A DNA stretch of 64,000 nt from Nicotiana tabacum (GCF_000715075.1 NC_134101.1:134926237-134990236); one strand, 5' to 3'; counted from the stretch's first letter, positions 1 through 12,395 are shown. Notes: generated by a model from the letters alone, not told the origin. Numbers and translations are program-made.

Positions 1-1221
1 AAATCATGTTTTTTTTCCTTAAGTACTTCAATTGAGTTATTTTTTCCTGTTTTATTCTACTTGCGAATTTAGCTTGTTGCTACTTTAGAAAAGCATGTTT
101 AGTTGACTTAATTGCCTATTTGCCTAAACTGCCTTAATTGCATTACGTGGAGCAAGTTAGGCTAGAATTAACTATTTACTTGGTACTGAATTTAGCTTAA
201 CTGGGTATTCTTGTGTTGATGCTGTGTGTTTTTACTTTGGGACTACAGGACGACATCCCGGGAGATCCCCTGTACGTATTTATGATCTGAACTGAGCTGC
301 GGGATACCAAGAAATCCCTGGCACGTATATTGTGGATACCAAGAGATCCTCGGGATACCGAGAGATCCCTAGCATATTGAGGATACCAAGAGATCCTTGG
401 GATACGAAGAGATCCCTAACATATAATTGAGGATACCAAGAGATCCTTGGGATACCGAGAGATCCCTAGTATATATTGAGGATTCCAAGAGATCCCAACC
501 ATATAATTGACGATACCAAGAGATCCTCGGGATACCAAGAGATCCCCGGCTATCATCCTTGTTATGAGTGGTACTTCCTGGTGTTTGCCTTTATTTTTGT
601 TTCCGTTATTGTATTCCTTGTTATCCTGTGTAGATTCTTATTGTAGATTCTCAATTGTACTATTTATCTTATCCTGTCATCTTATTATTTATTTAACCTC
701 AGTAGGGCCCTGACCTTCCTTGTCACTACCCAACCGAGGTTAGACTTGGTACTTACTGAGTACCATTGTGGTGTACTCATGCCCCTTCTGCACATATTTT
801 TCATGTGCAGATCCAGGTACCGCTACTCAGGCCTATCATCATTGAGGAGACGACTGCTCTAGAGACATCGAGGTACATCTGCCGTGTCCATAGACCGAGA
901 AGTCCCTTTCTATTCCTGCTTTTAGTATTTAGCCCTTCTGTACTTTTCTGTTCTTATTAGACATTCTGGAGTTAGAGCTATGTAGTATTGATATTATCTT
1001 GTGATTCGTGAGTTTTCGGGTCTTGGATTTATGTATTGGTATTGAGAGTTAAACATGGTGTACGCCGAGCGACACATTTAAACACTAATACTACTTTATT
1101 TCTGTTTTCAATTGTTTTACTTCCGCAAAATTTTGGCTTTCTTCCGCAAATTAGGTTTACCTAGTCGTAGAGACTAGGTGCCATCACGATGGTTCACGGA
1201 AGGCGAAACGAGGTCGTGACA
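1..1221 (+). mobile_element. 3' part of a Tekay-type LTR, cut by the window edge
   Basis: The block ends in the LTR terminus GAGGTCGTGACA, preceded by TAGTCGTAGAGACTAGGTGC and CCATCACGA. The same arrangement ends the LTR at 54494. Internally it holds GGGACTACAGGACGACATCC-type repeats, the GGGCCCTGACCTTCC and GTACTTACTGAGTACC blocks, and a TGTGCAG|ATCCAGG segment (804-817) found in the other long LTRs. The 5' part lies outside the window, so it cannot be said whether this is a solo LTR or the 3' LTR of an element. Short open frames at 507-960 fall inside these LTR blocks and are not genes. Confidence 0.8.
301..552 (+). repeat. Tandem array of GGATACCAAGAGATCC units in the LTR
   Basis: Units starting GGATACCAAGAGATCC begin near 334, 381, 431, 480 and 511, giving periods of 47, 50, 49 and 31 bases. 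Each unit has two half-units (GGATACCAAGAGATCC and GGATACCGAGAGATCC) followed by an AT-rich spacer. It appears to be a decayed, expanded version of the GGGACTACGG...CCCGGGAGATCC array seen at the same LTR position at 53636-53930 and 60470-60860. Confidence 0.75.
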
Positions 1222-3025
1222 CAAACACCCCTAAGCATGCGTATATGAACCTGAATAACATCTGCTTAATTACGAAAATAACATACAAGAAGGAAACCTG
1301 CCTTCATGGCATACGTACGTATATAGGCAGAATACAGTGGGCGAGCTGGCAAGGTTGCTATAGACAACTATACATCCAAAACTGAATGCCGACAAGGCCA
1401 CATACAATCCAATTAGACGTACTGTCTACAGACCGCTAATAGAAACATAACTGTAGAAAGACGGGACTGAGCCATGTCATACCCATATATATATACAAAC
1501 GTATCGAACCAAAATCAAAGTAGCTCCGGATTAAATGGAGCACGCCAACTCTAGCTGATCACAGATCCTAAGAAGGGAGACAGTCATCTTGCCTACATGC
1601 ACCTGCGGGCATGAAATGCAGGCCCCGTGAAATAGGGAGTCAGTGCGAAAAATATACTGAGTATGCAAGGCATGAAAAATAGTACGTAAAAGCCATAGAT
1701 GAAACATGAAATAAGGAAACACATCTTTAAATCTGAATAACTTTGTAAATTCTGAAATGTTTATAATGTCATGCACATGCATATAAATGTCGTGCCATGT
1801 ATAGGTATGGGTGTATATAATATCATCAAGCCATTAAGGGCATCCCATCGTATCATCTCGGCCACTGTGGGCAATATCATCAACATATACCAGCTGATCA
1901 GGTGGTGGTACGTATATAATGCCGTAACCTTTTTTCATATCCCAAATACATATATTTACATATAAACGCGTATATAACGCCATCTGGTCATGGGTCAATG
2001 CACATGTATAAATGAGTGAAATGCATGAAAAATATGTAATAATCTCAATATTTCTTCCGGATAAACTTTTTCAACTGTGTATTATTCTGAGACCCACGAA
2101 CAGAAATAATATTTTTCATGGGGAATCAAGAATATAGACATTTCTACTATTTTTATGAATAGAGTAATTTATGAAAACTGTGTGTTTGCTCGTTTCTTCA
2201 GTATAATTTGTACCATGCCAAAAGAAAGAGGGGAGAGCCTTAACATACCTGGAGTAGGGAAAACTCCATCTAATATTTCGTTGGAAAACCTTCATTGATT
2301 GAATAAAATTTGCCCATGCTCCTTAGAAATTCAAGGACGAAAATCGTTTCTGGTTTTAGAATGAAGAAAACTTTTTTGGTTTGAAATTTTGAGAGGAAAA
2401 CGTTTTTTTGGTTCCTTGAGAATTTGAGAGGAAAATGTTTCTATTTCTTTGAAGTTTTGGATTGAATAACATTTTTAGGAGTCATTTTGGTTCATATTAG
2501 ACTTTGGCAGAAAACTTAGTTTGTTATCAAATCTCATCTATACCTAGGTGGCAATAAGTGACTACTTAGTCACTTCTTGACTTGGTGGCTTCTTGCCACG
2601 TGTTTGGGGGATTATTATTAAGTTTTTATTCATTTATTAGTTAATCGGGTAATGTACTGTTACCCGGTAATTAACCAATTACCCACATAATTTTAAAATT
2701 ACCCTAAATTACTTAAAATTCAATTTATTTTTAATATACTTTATATAAACTTTATACATTATACTACCGTGGCCATATGGTACCTTGCATGGTACTAGTT
2801 CATAATTATCGGGTATTATCGTTCGACCCGTATTTTATCCCAAATTGGCCACTTTCAACTAAACTTGTTTTCTTTAATCTGTGTACCCATTTATCCTCGA
2901 TAACACTTATTTATCACTTGTTATAAATAGCGTAAGTACGTTAACGTCAAGATGATCTCATCCTCGAGTCTACGTCGGTTAACTGAAAATGAAATTTTAA
3001 CTTACGAAAATCGCGAGATATAACA
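1222..3025 (-). mobile_element. Minus-strand LTR of a distinct family
   Basis: Read on the minus strand it starts at 3025 with TGTTATATCTCGCGATTTTC, then a GACGTAGACTCGAGGATGAG block. It later carries a CTTGCATACTCAGTA block followed by a pyrimidine-rich stretch and a GCAGGTGCA stretch, the same order of signals as in the other LTRs. I remember this start from Solanaceae LTR sequences, which is recollection and not a search result. The 3' boundary (low coordinate) is not resolved and may be truncated by the LTR ending at 1221. No coding region is visible. Confidence 0.5.
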
Positions 3026-3053
3026 ATGCTAACTTAAGCCTTATAAGGCATGA

Positions 3054-3733
3054 TGTCACGACCTTAAAACCGACCCGATCGTGATGGCACCTATCGTGAA
3101 ACTAGGCCGGCTGACACAATTCCCAAATCAAACTATTATTCTATAAAAGTCATTTTAAGGTATTAATTAACAAAAATCTCATACCATAAGTCTAAATAAC
3201 TAGTGCGGAATAAATACACACGTCCGATATCAGGGTGTCACAAGTCACGAGCAACTACAACTCTGTCTAAGTAAGATAAAGTGTAACAAAGTCTGGAAGA
3301 CAATACTAATAAAATCTAGGGAAGATATAAGGGAGAAGAACAAGGCTGTGAATGCCATGCATCTACCTTGTCGACTCCAAGACCTATTGAATGAACAATC
3401 AACGCTCGCTATCAAGACCCGCAACTCCTGGATCTACACACAAGGTGCAGGGAGTAATGTGAGTATGTCAACTTAGTAAGTAATAAAAGTAAATGAAAGC
3501 TGAGCAATAAGAAAAACAGATAATTCCATGTCATAGCACCACATCAAAAACAATACATTTCCAAAACCGTATCAAAATCAATTATCTCGTAAAACAAACT
3601 CAGTTTCAGTAAAACCTTTTCTTTTAAAAACATCTTTCAATAGTTCAAACAAGTGATGAAACAGTGAGTAAAATAATAGAAACATAAACAGCCCCTCGGG
3701 CAAAAATATCAACAGAACCAGCCCCTCGGGCTA
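3054..3733 (-). mobile_element. Interrupted solo LTR (A-like), 3' portion
   Basis: This begins TGTCACGACC on the plus strand, which is the reverse complement of the ...GGTCGTGACA end of A-type LTRs. It carries the same minus-strand blocks as the solo LTR at 33016: GTGATGGCACCTATCGTG, the CACACAAGGTGCAGGGAGTA block and CAGCCCCTCGGGC. It stops at 3733 and resumes at 29747. The joined LTR is bounded by CATGA on both sides (3049-3053 and 31841-31845), a perfect 5-bp target duplication. It is therefore the outermost host of the nest. Confidence 0.85.
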
Positions 3734-4807
3734 TGACACACCCAACTCTAGTCCTAAAAAGGATAAGCGGTCGCTGCAAATATAATCCGGTCTAAAAGTA
3801 CGGAGTCGAATCCCACAGAGAACTAAGGCTTAGATATATCTGTTTAATATCACTAAAAAGAAAAGTTTGAACAATTTTCTAAATTATAAAGATTGAGATT
3901 TATATTTCTAACTAATTAACTGGCAAATACTAGAAAGCGGTAAAACTATCAACTAATGAGACAAAGGGTTGGAGACTAAATTAAGGAGGTCTAGAGTTAT
4001 TTCCCCAATTGTCGGAATCCTTCTAGCTATGTTCCCTACAATTTTGCCAATGTATTCTCTACTGATCATGAGCACTTTAGGTGCCGTAATTCTCTCTCGA
4101 GCAACTACAATAATTTACTAGACATATTCTCTCGAACGACGCTAGTTGGCTTTATGTAACCGCTCATTATGACCACGTCAAGGCTTTGTTATTTCTAAAC
4201 CTGCCTTTAAACTCGCTGTATTGATTTCTCAAATACGTTAGGAGTGACGTTGTTCAACAACCACCTAAATATGTATCCTCTCTCGAGCAGTACACACTAA
4301 ATAGGCACAGTCAATTGATGTCCATTCAATCAACAGCAATAATCACGTAGTTGAACAAGTAGAGAAATCCAACGACTCAATTATATAAAAACATAATAAG
4401 AATTCATCTTTCAAAAGGTTCTATCAAAACTCTAGATAACAAATTAGCTATTCATAATAGTACGTAAAACTACAATACTAAAAGTCATAACCAATAATGA
4501 AAATAGGAAGAAGGAAGTGAAAAACTTGTAGAAGAATTCTCCGCCTTGCTCCTAGTGTGTTCTTACCTCCTTAGGTTGAATCTCCGGTCTCCTTGGCCTC
4601 CTTAGGTCTAAATTATGTCAAAAGTCTTCAAAATACTGTTTTCCATGTATATATACCAAGTAGGGTTGTTCCCAAACAATTACACCTTCTCCTATGTGAA
4701 AAATGGCACTTCTCCCAGACAGGACGTCCGCGGCAGCGGATTAGACAGCCGACCAGACCGCAGATTTTGGCCATGTTCTGTCCGCGACCGCGGATCTGAC
4801 CGAGGAG
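3734..4807. mobile_element. Unclassified ~1.5 kb repeat, left part (possible solo LTR)
   Basis: Starts TGACACACCCAACTC directly after GGCTA (3729-3733). It includes a GAGTCGAATCCCACAGAGAA block and several TCTCTCGAGCA motifs. It is cut at 4807 by the Ogre-type element and resumes at 29312. The right end lies near 29741, followed by a second GGCTA (29742-29746), so a 5-bp target duplication is likely. Total length without the insertion is about 1504 bases. The TG start and the ...TATCA near the right end suggest an LTR on the minus strand, but no element interior is present to prove it. Frames at 4593-4816 are not supported as genes. Confidence 0.5.
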
Positions 4808-7407
4808 TGTAGACATGTGATTTTTGATCTTCCCAAGATTTTTTATATTTTAGCATGTAAATATATAATTTAGGTCTAATACCGTTATTTCAACTAATTT
4901 TGACTCTTCTACTTTATTTTATTACAAGAAAATAAAAATTACAAAAAAATAGTTCCATTAATATCTTGTAGTCATTTTTAATGTTGAAAAACACCAGAAA
5001 TAGTTTTGTTTTAATGGCCAGTCTTATTTTAACAGTTATTTTACTTAAATAGGACTAATTAATAAATGAGGTCGTATTTTAGTCTCGTTCGCGGAGAAAG
5101 AATAAGACTTGGGCTCGAGCAACCTATTTTTAGGCCTAATTTTGGACCTAATGCATAATTACCAAGCCTATAATTCCTAGGCCCATACCCCCTAACCTAA
5201 ATATAACCCTAAAATCCTAAACCTATATAAAGAAGCTAGCCCCTACACCTAAAGGAGATCAACCATTTTTAACCAAAAAATTAACCATCCCGCGTCGTTC
5301 TTCTTCAACAAAAGAACATCGATAGCAGCCATTTTTTTCTAACTTTCAGCAACCTAACGCTAAGACCCTTAAGATGGAAGCCATTTTCTAAAAAGAAAAA
5401 GCCGAACCAAAACTCCTAAATAGAGAACGGCATAAAACAGAAAACAAAAAAAGAGTCCAAAGAAAGGGAAAAACGAGAGTGAGAGGGGACGGCAATTCAG
5501 TCCAACAAACATAGGGGAAAAGCTCGAGGTTAGGTTGAAAATCGACGGAGATTTGGGAAATTCTTTTGGTCTTTTGATTACTTCTTTAAGCTTTGTTTCT
5601 GCTCATCCTCACAATTTCAAAATACAAATGAAGAAGAAAAAGAAAAAATGCTTCTGTTAGTTGGTGATTAAATTTCAGAAATACCAAAATATACACACAT
5701 ATTACTGTTAGTTTCTTCCTTTTGATGTGAGTATTCAAATATGGAGTTTGATTGAGACTTGATACGCCGTTGAGTCGAAGTTGTCATTCATGTTTCCATC
5801 ACGGTTCACGGATCATCTTTGGTGTTGTTGTTCTCGGTTGATTTTTCAGAGCTGAGGTTCTGTATTTACAGATTCTTCTACACTAATTTAAGAGATTTTA
5901 CTCCTGAGGTCCATTCTTATCTATTCTCTATTCGTTTACCCTCTTTTAACTTTATGTGTATGATTTCTTGTTGATACTGCTTGTTAATTAGTTTTTGTGA
6001 GTGCTCTGTTTGGTTGTTGATTTCTGCCATCCAAAACACTTTTCCAAACAAAGTTACTTTGATGGAATCTTCTATTTAAGGTCTATATCTTCATCCTTTC
6101 CCATGTGTTGTTTAAGCCTGAAATTAAATAATGGCTGGGTGAAATAGGTTTAGGACTTAAAATTTGGTTAATAAATTAAAAGAGAAATTGAATTTCAGTT
6201 TTATTCTGTGACGTAAAAATTTAAAGTTTTTTTAGGTGATGTAAACCCGTCTCGAATTTTGGTATTCTCATAGATTTGTCGTGTCCTCGTGTTAGAGAAA
6301 TATGGCGCTTAAATATTTGAGCATGAGTGATTAGAAAGTTCGTATAACAGGCTATCTGAAAGCTTTTTCCTACTTTCCTTTTGACTTGAGATTAAATTTT
6401 CCAAAAAAATTATTAAATTGTTTGGTCAATTGCTTGATGTTTTTCCGATTGTATGGATTAGTTATGTCATTTTTGCTTCAATAGTTCTGCTAGTATTAAG
6501 CTAATATTCATATTATAAGTGCAAAACATTTCTATCATTTTTTTACTTCTTTTTTTCCTCGTTTGGTTCCTATTTCTGGAAGTCATTGTTTGTTAGTTTA
6601 GGAGCATAAAGTGATGATCTTTTAGAAGTAGAATATTCTCTATTCGTGGGAGTGGGAAATGACCAAAGCCCATTAGTAATTAATGGTTCTCATGTTTCAG
6701 GATTGGGCTTGGTCAAATGCATGAAATAAAAGTTAAAAAGTATATGAGCATGAAATCTCTTTTAGCAAAAGTGTTCCATAATCGCAGGCCTTTCACGCGC
6801 AATTTCAAAGTAGTTTAGAAAATGATTCACAACCCTCGTAGTTTGCTTTAGGCGCGATTAATGAATCATCACGGCTATGGGTACGGTTCCCATGGTATGG
6901 TCGTGATACATAATTTCCAAATTTGGGTGTGCATTTCATGTGACCCGGCAACAATTTCCAACAATGTTAAATAAAACGTGTCGTGAACCGTGGGTGCATT
7001 TCATGTAGCATGGCTTATGATGTGTTTTAAATAACCTTGAATTTTTCTAAAAAATATTAAAAGCGGTTAGAAAGTTAAAAATTCACGTAGGTTTTAAATG
7101 TGTAATTAATCAGATAATTAGGCCAATTGTTAATAGTTGAACGACCGTGCTAAAACCACGGAACCCAAGAATGCCTAACACCTTCTCCCGGGTTAACAAA
7201 ATTCCTTACCCGGATTTCTATGTTCGCAGACCATAATTAGAGTCAACCTTCCTCAATTCGGGATTTAACCGGTAACTTGGGACACCATAAATTATCTCAA
7301 GTGGCGACTCTGATTTTAATATAAATAATTCCGTTTCGATTGTCACTTAAATTCGAAAAAACTCCATATCATCCCTTCCTGGGGGTGGTAAAAAAGGAGG
7401 TTTGATA
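4808..7407 (+). mobile_element. Ogre-type 5' LTR
   Basis: Starts TGTAGACATGTGATTTTTGA and ends GGAGGTTTGATA, four bases before the primer binding site. The same start recurs at 9957, and the same end (GAGGTGTGACA) at 29301-29311. It holds a TATA-like CTATATAAAG and an AACCCTAAAATCC block typical of a leader. No reading frame of note is present. Confidence 0.85.
5223..5232 (+). promoter_or_regulatory. TATA-like box in the Ogre-type 5' LTR
   Basis: CTATATAAAG followed by AAGCTAGCCCCTACACC. The 3' LTR keeps the identical ten bases at 10373-10382. It is probably the core promoter. The start site itself is not visible. Confidence 0.6.
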
Positions 7408-7411
7408 GCTC

Positions 7412-7429
7412 TGGCGACTCTGCTGGGGA
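7412..7429 (+). other. Primer binding site, tRNA-Arg type
   Basis: TGGCGACTCTGCTGGGGA follows the LTR end after the spacer GCTC. This is the primer binding site I associate with Ogre/Tat elements and complementarity to tRNA-Arg. It is the main reason for assigning the element to that lineage. Confidence 0.85.
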
Positions 7430-8807
7430 TAAGAACCCATAACTTCTGGTTCAGGGTTAAGAATACGAGCTTAGAATATCTGTTATAATTGGCTTTATTT
7501 ATTATCTGATTTTTTACATGTTTGGGCTTAATGTGATAAATGCCGCTTTTACTGCTTTGAAATTATTTAAACTATATATAAACTGCTACGAAACCCTCCT
7601 CTCTCTGAATCTTCTAAATCATCTGGAAAGTGTGCACTTCGTGTGACTCCTTTTCTGTTAGAGTTATATCCCAATTTTAGAACGAGGTTCAGACAAGTTG
7701 CAAAGCCGGTGAAGCTTCTGTATTCCGGTACGCTACCCCCCCCCACCCGGCTTGAGCTGTCCGCTCGGGTAAGCCAGGTCTAGAACAAATAAACCCAGGT
7801 TTTTGAACCTAGAATAAAATAGCCTCATGCCGGATCCCTAGTAGGAACTCTTGTTTGCATCACGTGCATCTGACTTTGCGGACTCAACACAGGGGTTAGG
7901 TCTGTCTAGGACAGGTGTACCCAAAAATAAAAGGCTATCCTGTTGCATCTTATGTGCTACATGTTGCAATTTTCAAGGGTAAAAGGAGTCATTTGGCGGA
8001 CCAACGAGGTTTGAGGATAAATGTGAAAGAAAAGAGGTTTAGGTATAAAAATAAAGCAAGTAGGGCCCAATTATATTTTCTGTCACATGTTTGTTAAGAA
8101 AAACAAAAACATGAAAAATTCAAAAAAAAAAAAAGATTTTGCACTTTTTCATCATTTTCCAAAAAAAAAATCAAAAAAAAGAGGGAAAAAAATAAAATTC
8201 AAAAAGGGCTTACATATTTCATCATTTTCAAGGAAAAGACAAAAAAAATATATTTTCTCTAAATTAGTTGTTTTTTTATTTCTCGCCCCTATCCAATCGG
8301 CCCGAACTACGCATACCTGATTCTCGTCTTTCCGGGCGTGTTACGTAGGCAACCCACATAGGGTCCGGTCTTCCTAGTTAATCTTAGGTTCTTGGCTTTG
8401 CGGGGTCTTAGCCAGATTTTGCACTTCTAGCCACCTTTTGGCCAAATAAGCCATTTTGCAAAAATAGCCACAATCATGTTTTGCATGTGTCCAATAGGAA
8501 GGGTTATTATCTCACATAACGTTCTAGGTCTTTAACTTATTTGATTTTAATTTTCTCATACAGGTGTGGGTTTACTTACGGGACTTTGAGCATGACAGAC
8601 ACCCCAGGACCATCCAGTCAAGACCGCTCATTCAGGAGTTGCTTAAGGAGATTTTTTTTATGTTTTGAGTTTGTTCTTCATTTTATGTCATCTTTTACTT
8701 TCTAGTTTTGTACAGTAATGTTGAGTCTTTTGTTATTGTATTACCTATTTTGTATTTGAAAAATGTGTTATAAATCAAAAAAAAATTGCATTTTTATATT
8801 TCTGTTA
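7430..8807 (+). mobile_element. Ogre-type leader without coding sequence
   Basis: The untranslated leader of the element contains a C-run followed by ACCCGGCTTGAGCTGTCCGC (7735-7763), an A-rich stretch at 8095-8260, and a CCCGAACTACGCATACCTGA block near 8299. The lysine-rich frame at 8087-8320 is translated poly-A and is not accepted as a gene. The leader breaks at 8807 where a minus-strand LTR begins. Everything that should follow (gag to integrase) is missing. Confidence 0.65.
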
Positions 8808-9847
8808 TGTCACGACCCCAAATACCCAGTTGTGATGGCGCCTATCACATTACTAGGCAAGCCAACATAAACCATCAATCACATCGAATTTCTTTTATAA
8901 AACCATATTTCCAACATAGGTTTAAATACCAGTTTTCATAAGAAGTGTTTAAGATAGCTAAAATAATGCGGAAACCAATAAAACATAAGACAACACAGCC
9001 CAAACATCTGGTGTCACGAGCCTAGGGCCTCTAAATATACAAATATGACTGTCTAATACATAACAAGTCTAAAATGTGGGAAAACAAGGATAAGAGGAAG
9101 AAAGCACGGCTGCGGACGCCATACAACTACCTTGCAGTCTCCAACAAACTCTGAAAATGCTGAGGAACTTCACTCTGCCGCTCAGGCACCTGGATCTGCA
9201 CACAAGGTGCAGGGAGTAATGTGAGTACACCAACTCAGTAAGTAACTATAGTAAATAAGGTCTGAAAGCAGTGACGAGCAGTTAAAAATTATATAATTTA
9301 ATAAATGACAGAATAGCAGATTAACTCCACACTGTAAAACCAATTTTTGTCATAAAATCTTCTGTTTCAGTTTAAAACACTTGAAATCATATACTTAGAA
9401 CTTTGTCAAAGGCTTATTTTAAAAGATGAGTGAAATCAGTAAAAATATCATAACTGGGCCCCTCGGGCAAGGTATCACTCAGAATATGGCCTCTCGGGCA
9501 GCCTCTCAGTCACTCAGGACTCAGCTCTCGTCACTCAGTACTCAGGCTCATTAATATCTCATAATAATAATAATCATAGCAACCGCTGCGGCATGCAGCC
9601 CGATCCTTCATTTATAGTCGACTACGCTCGCTGGGGGTTTACAAACTCTGGAGGGGCTCCTACAGCGCAAGCGTCATATCGATGCAGTATGCAACCTGAT
9701 CCAGTATATATATAGCTGCGGCGTGCAGCCCGATCTATATAAGTATCGCTGCAGCGTGCAGCCCGATCCATAATATATACATATAATATCCTCACTATTA
9801 AGTTCTCAACCTCTCTCAGTCATTAACCTCACAGCCTCTTGGTCACA
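8808..9847 (-). mobile_element. A-type LTR fragment inside the Ogre-type interior
   Basis: Begins TGTCACGACCCCAAATACCC, nearly identical to the start of the solo LTR at 33016. It follows that copy block for block (the CACACAAGGTGCAGGGAGTA block, GGCCTCTCGGGCAGCC, the GCAGCCCGATCC repeats). It stops at about 9847 within CACAGCCTCTTGG, where the 33016 copy continues for another ~1.7 kb. The lost half and the lost Ogre coding region probably went in the same deletion. Confidence 0.8.
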
Positions 9848-9956
9848 TTCTCTTTTCTATTAGTTTTGGTCTCCCTAAATAAGGGTCGGGTCAAAAAACC
9901 TGTCTAGTCGTTCTTTGTCTGAAAATACTTCGTATTTCCAGTTAAAGAGGGGCTGC
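9848..9956 (+). mobile_element. Ogre-type 3' interior end with polypurine tract
   Basis: About 109 bases between the LTR fragment and the Ogre-type 3' LTR. They end in TTAAAGAGGGGCTGC, whose AAAGAGGGGC (9944-9953) is the likely polypurine tract for plus-strand priming. The same run of purines directly before TG is seen before the other 3' LTRs (25633, 40647, 46294, 51899). Confidence 0.6.
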
Positions 9957-10700
9957 TGCAGACATGTGACTTTTGACCCTCCCCAAGATTTTTCATATTT
10001 TAGCACGTAAATATTTAATTTAGGCCTAATAGCGTTATTTCAACTAATTTTGACTCTTCTACTTTATTTTATTACAAGAAAATAAAAATTACAAAAAAAT
10101 AGTTTCATTAATGTTTTGTAGTCATTTTTAATCTTGAAAAATACCAAAAATAGTTTTGTTTTAATGATCAGTCTTATTTTAACAGTTATTTTACTTAAGA
10201 AGGACTAATTAATAAATGAGGTCGTATTTTAGTCTCGTTCGCGGAGAAAAAATAAAACTTGGGCTCGAGCAACCCATTTTTAGGCCTAATTTTGGACCTA
10301 ACCCATAATTACCAAGCCCATAATTCCTAGGCCCATACCCCCTAATCAAAATATAACCCTAAAATCCTAAACCTATATAAAGAAGCTAGCCCCTACACCT
10401 AAAGGAGATCAACCGTTTTTGACCAAAAAAGTAACCCCCCGCGTCGTTCTTCTTCAACAAAAGAACATCGATAGCAGCCATTTTTTTCTGACTTTCAGCA
10501 ACCTAACGCCAAGACCCTTAAAAGGGAAGCCATTTTCTAAAAAGAAAAAACTGAACCAAAAATCCAAAATAGAGAACGACTTAAAATAGAAAACAAAAAA
10601 GCGTCCAAAGAGAGGGAAAAAAGAGAGTGAGAGGGGACAACAATTCAGTCCAACAAACAAAGAGGAAAAACTTGAGCTTAGGTTGAAAATCAACAGAGAT
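9957..10700 (+). mobile_element. Ogre-type 3' LTR, piece 1
   Basis: Matches 4808-5551 from TGCAGACATGTGA onward, including the TATA-like box at 10373. It ends at CAACAGAGAT, where the Tekay element 10701-17398 entered. GAGAT (10696-10700) is the left copy of that element's target duplication. The minus-strand frame at 10454-10744 is an LTR shadow. Confidence 0.85.
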
Positions 10701-11577
10701 TGCCACGACCTCAGTTCGCCCTTTGTGAACTGCCGTGACGGCACCTAGTCACTACGACTAAGTAAGCCTAACAAATGCGGACATAAACGAAACTTGCTGA
10801 AGAAATAATCAAAAGCCAAAATAACTGAATGGAAAAATAGTTAGAATGTCGCTCGGCATATACAACACAGCATTCTCAAAACCAGTACACTATCCCAAAA
10901 CCCGAAAACTCACGGAAACATAAGCCTTTGGAATATCTAATAGTCTAACTCCTAAATATCAACAATAAAGAAAAAAAATGCAGAAGGGAAATGTTTAACA
11001 GCTAGAATAGAAAGGAACTTCTCGGTATGCGGACGCGGCAGATGTATCTTGAAGTCTCTAGAGCAGTCGCCTCCTTCAAGGATGGTAGGCCTGAGTAACG
11101 GTACCTGGATCTGCATATGAAAAACATGCGCAGAAAGGGGCATGAGTACACCACAGCGGTACTCAGTAAGTGCCAAGCCTAATCTCGGTCGGGTAGTGAC
11201 GAGGAAGGTCAGGGCCCTACTGAGATTAAACAAAAATATAAAGTTCGACAGTATAGAATAGAATAGTATAATGAAATACGACAATGAAAGTAACATATGA
11301 TATACATGATAGCAACAACTATATAGAAGCGAGGTAAACACAGAAAGAAAGTACAGCTCAGCACCAATAATATCGATCGGGGATCTCCCAAGATACCGTC
11401 TTGTAGTCCAGTACTGGGGAATCTACCGGGTGCATTCCTGTAGTTCCATATAATTGTGCAGGGGGAGCTATCGGAATCCCACATCCGTAGTCCCTATGTA
11501 AATACACAGCAGCAACAAACAAATATTCAGAAATTGAAGTTTCATATTAAGGCAACAATTAATTCTAGCCTAGCAAG
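10701..11577 (-). mobile_element. Truncated 3' LTR of the minus Tekay element
   Basis: Starts on the plus strand with TGCCACGACCTCAG and matches 14738-15770 block for block, except that part of the GGGACTAC array is shorter. Similarity ends within ATTCTAGCCTAGCA at 11577. Only the 3' part of the LTR is kept. Frames at 10952-11484 are reverse readings of LTR blocks. Confidence 0.8.
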
Positions 11578-11868
11578 GAACATATATGTGTAGAATGCGC
11601 AATATCCAGGGCGGTGAACCTGTACTACATCACGGCCAACTGGGACCAGGTCGATATGGGCCAGGATTCTAAACTTTTCCTTAAACTCAGCAAGGGTAGC
11701 CACGTCCATTTCAGATTCTACGGGCTTAAGATCGTCCTCGGGCCGCTTTAAAAAGTTTGACCTAGCCTTTTCCTTGCGAGGGATTATCTCGTCTAATATG
11801 GGAAAACTCTCAACCTCTACAAAAATGGTAGCCTCATCGTCATGAGGGAGAGGTTGCTCGCTGCCGAT
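11578..11868 (-). pseudogene. Foreign coding-like fragment patched into the element
   Basis: This segment joins the broken RT gene to the truncated LTR and belongs to neither. On the minus strand it is open for about 95 codons in one frame, with an acidic/basic mix, a RPEDDLKPVESEMDVATLAE stretch and a later VQVHRPGYCAFYTY stretch. The HRPGYC-type stretch reminds me of the N-terminal region of gag-like or 'putative plant transposon' proteins. That is a resemblance from memory only. It has no start codon or stop of its own. It may be filler DNA captured during double-strand break repair. Confidence 0.4.
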
Positions 11869-12395
11869 GCCACTGAATCCAAACAAAACTCACATTTTGA
11901 GAACTTAGCATATAACTTCTTCTCTCTCAGAGTCTGAAGCACAGTCCTCAGGTGCTGCTCATGATCTTCCCGACTCCGGGAATACACCAAAATGTCATCA
12001 ATAAAGACAATGATAAACGAGTCAAGATATGACTGGAACACACTGTGCATCAAATGAATAAAGGCTGCTGGGGCATTGGTCAGCCCAAATAACATGACAA
12101 GGAACTTGTAATGACCATACAGAGTCTTGAAAGCAGTCTTCGGGATATCCGGCTCCCGAATCTTCAACTGATGGTAACCTGAGCGCAAATCAATCTTAAA
12201 AAACACCTGTGCACCCTGAAGCTGGTCAAAAAGATCATCAATACGAGGCAACGGATAACGGTTCTTGACTGTCACCTTGTTAAACTGGGGATAATCAATA
12301 TATATACGCATAGAACCATCTTTTTTCTTCACAAATAAAACAGGAGCACCCCAAGGTGATACACTAGGCCGAATAAAACTCTTATCAAGCAATTC
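11869..12395 (-). pseudogene. Reverse transcriptase fragment (Ty3/gypsy)
   Basis: The RT domain starts after the stop at 12396 and runs to a [10 protein letters not shown] motif, where it is cut. In the frame starting at 12392, [14 protein letters not shown] is at residues 13-26, the [10 protein letters not shown] block at 31-40 (relatives read IDYRQLNKV, so R is changed to P), and the catalytic FIDD at 130-133 is intact. The thumb/connection region and RNase H are gone. It cannot be functional. Origin from a Tekay pol is clear from the match to the RT at 22828-24039. Confidence 0.9.

Noticed and set aside
8087..8320. Lysine-rich 77-codon frame
   Set aside because: It is translated A-rich leader sequence of the Ogre-type element with no start context or family resemblance.
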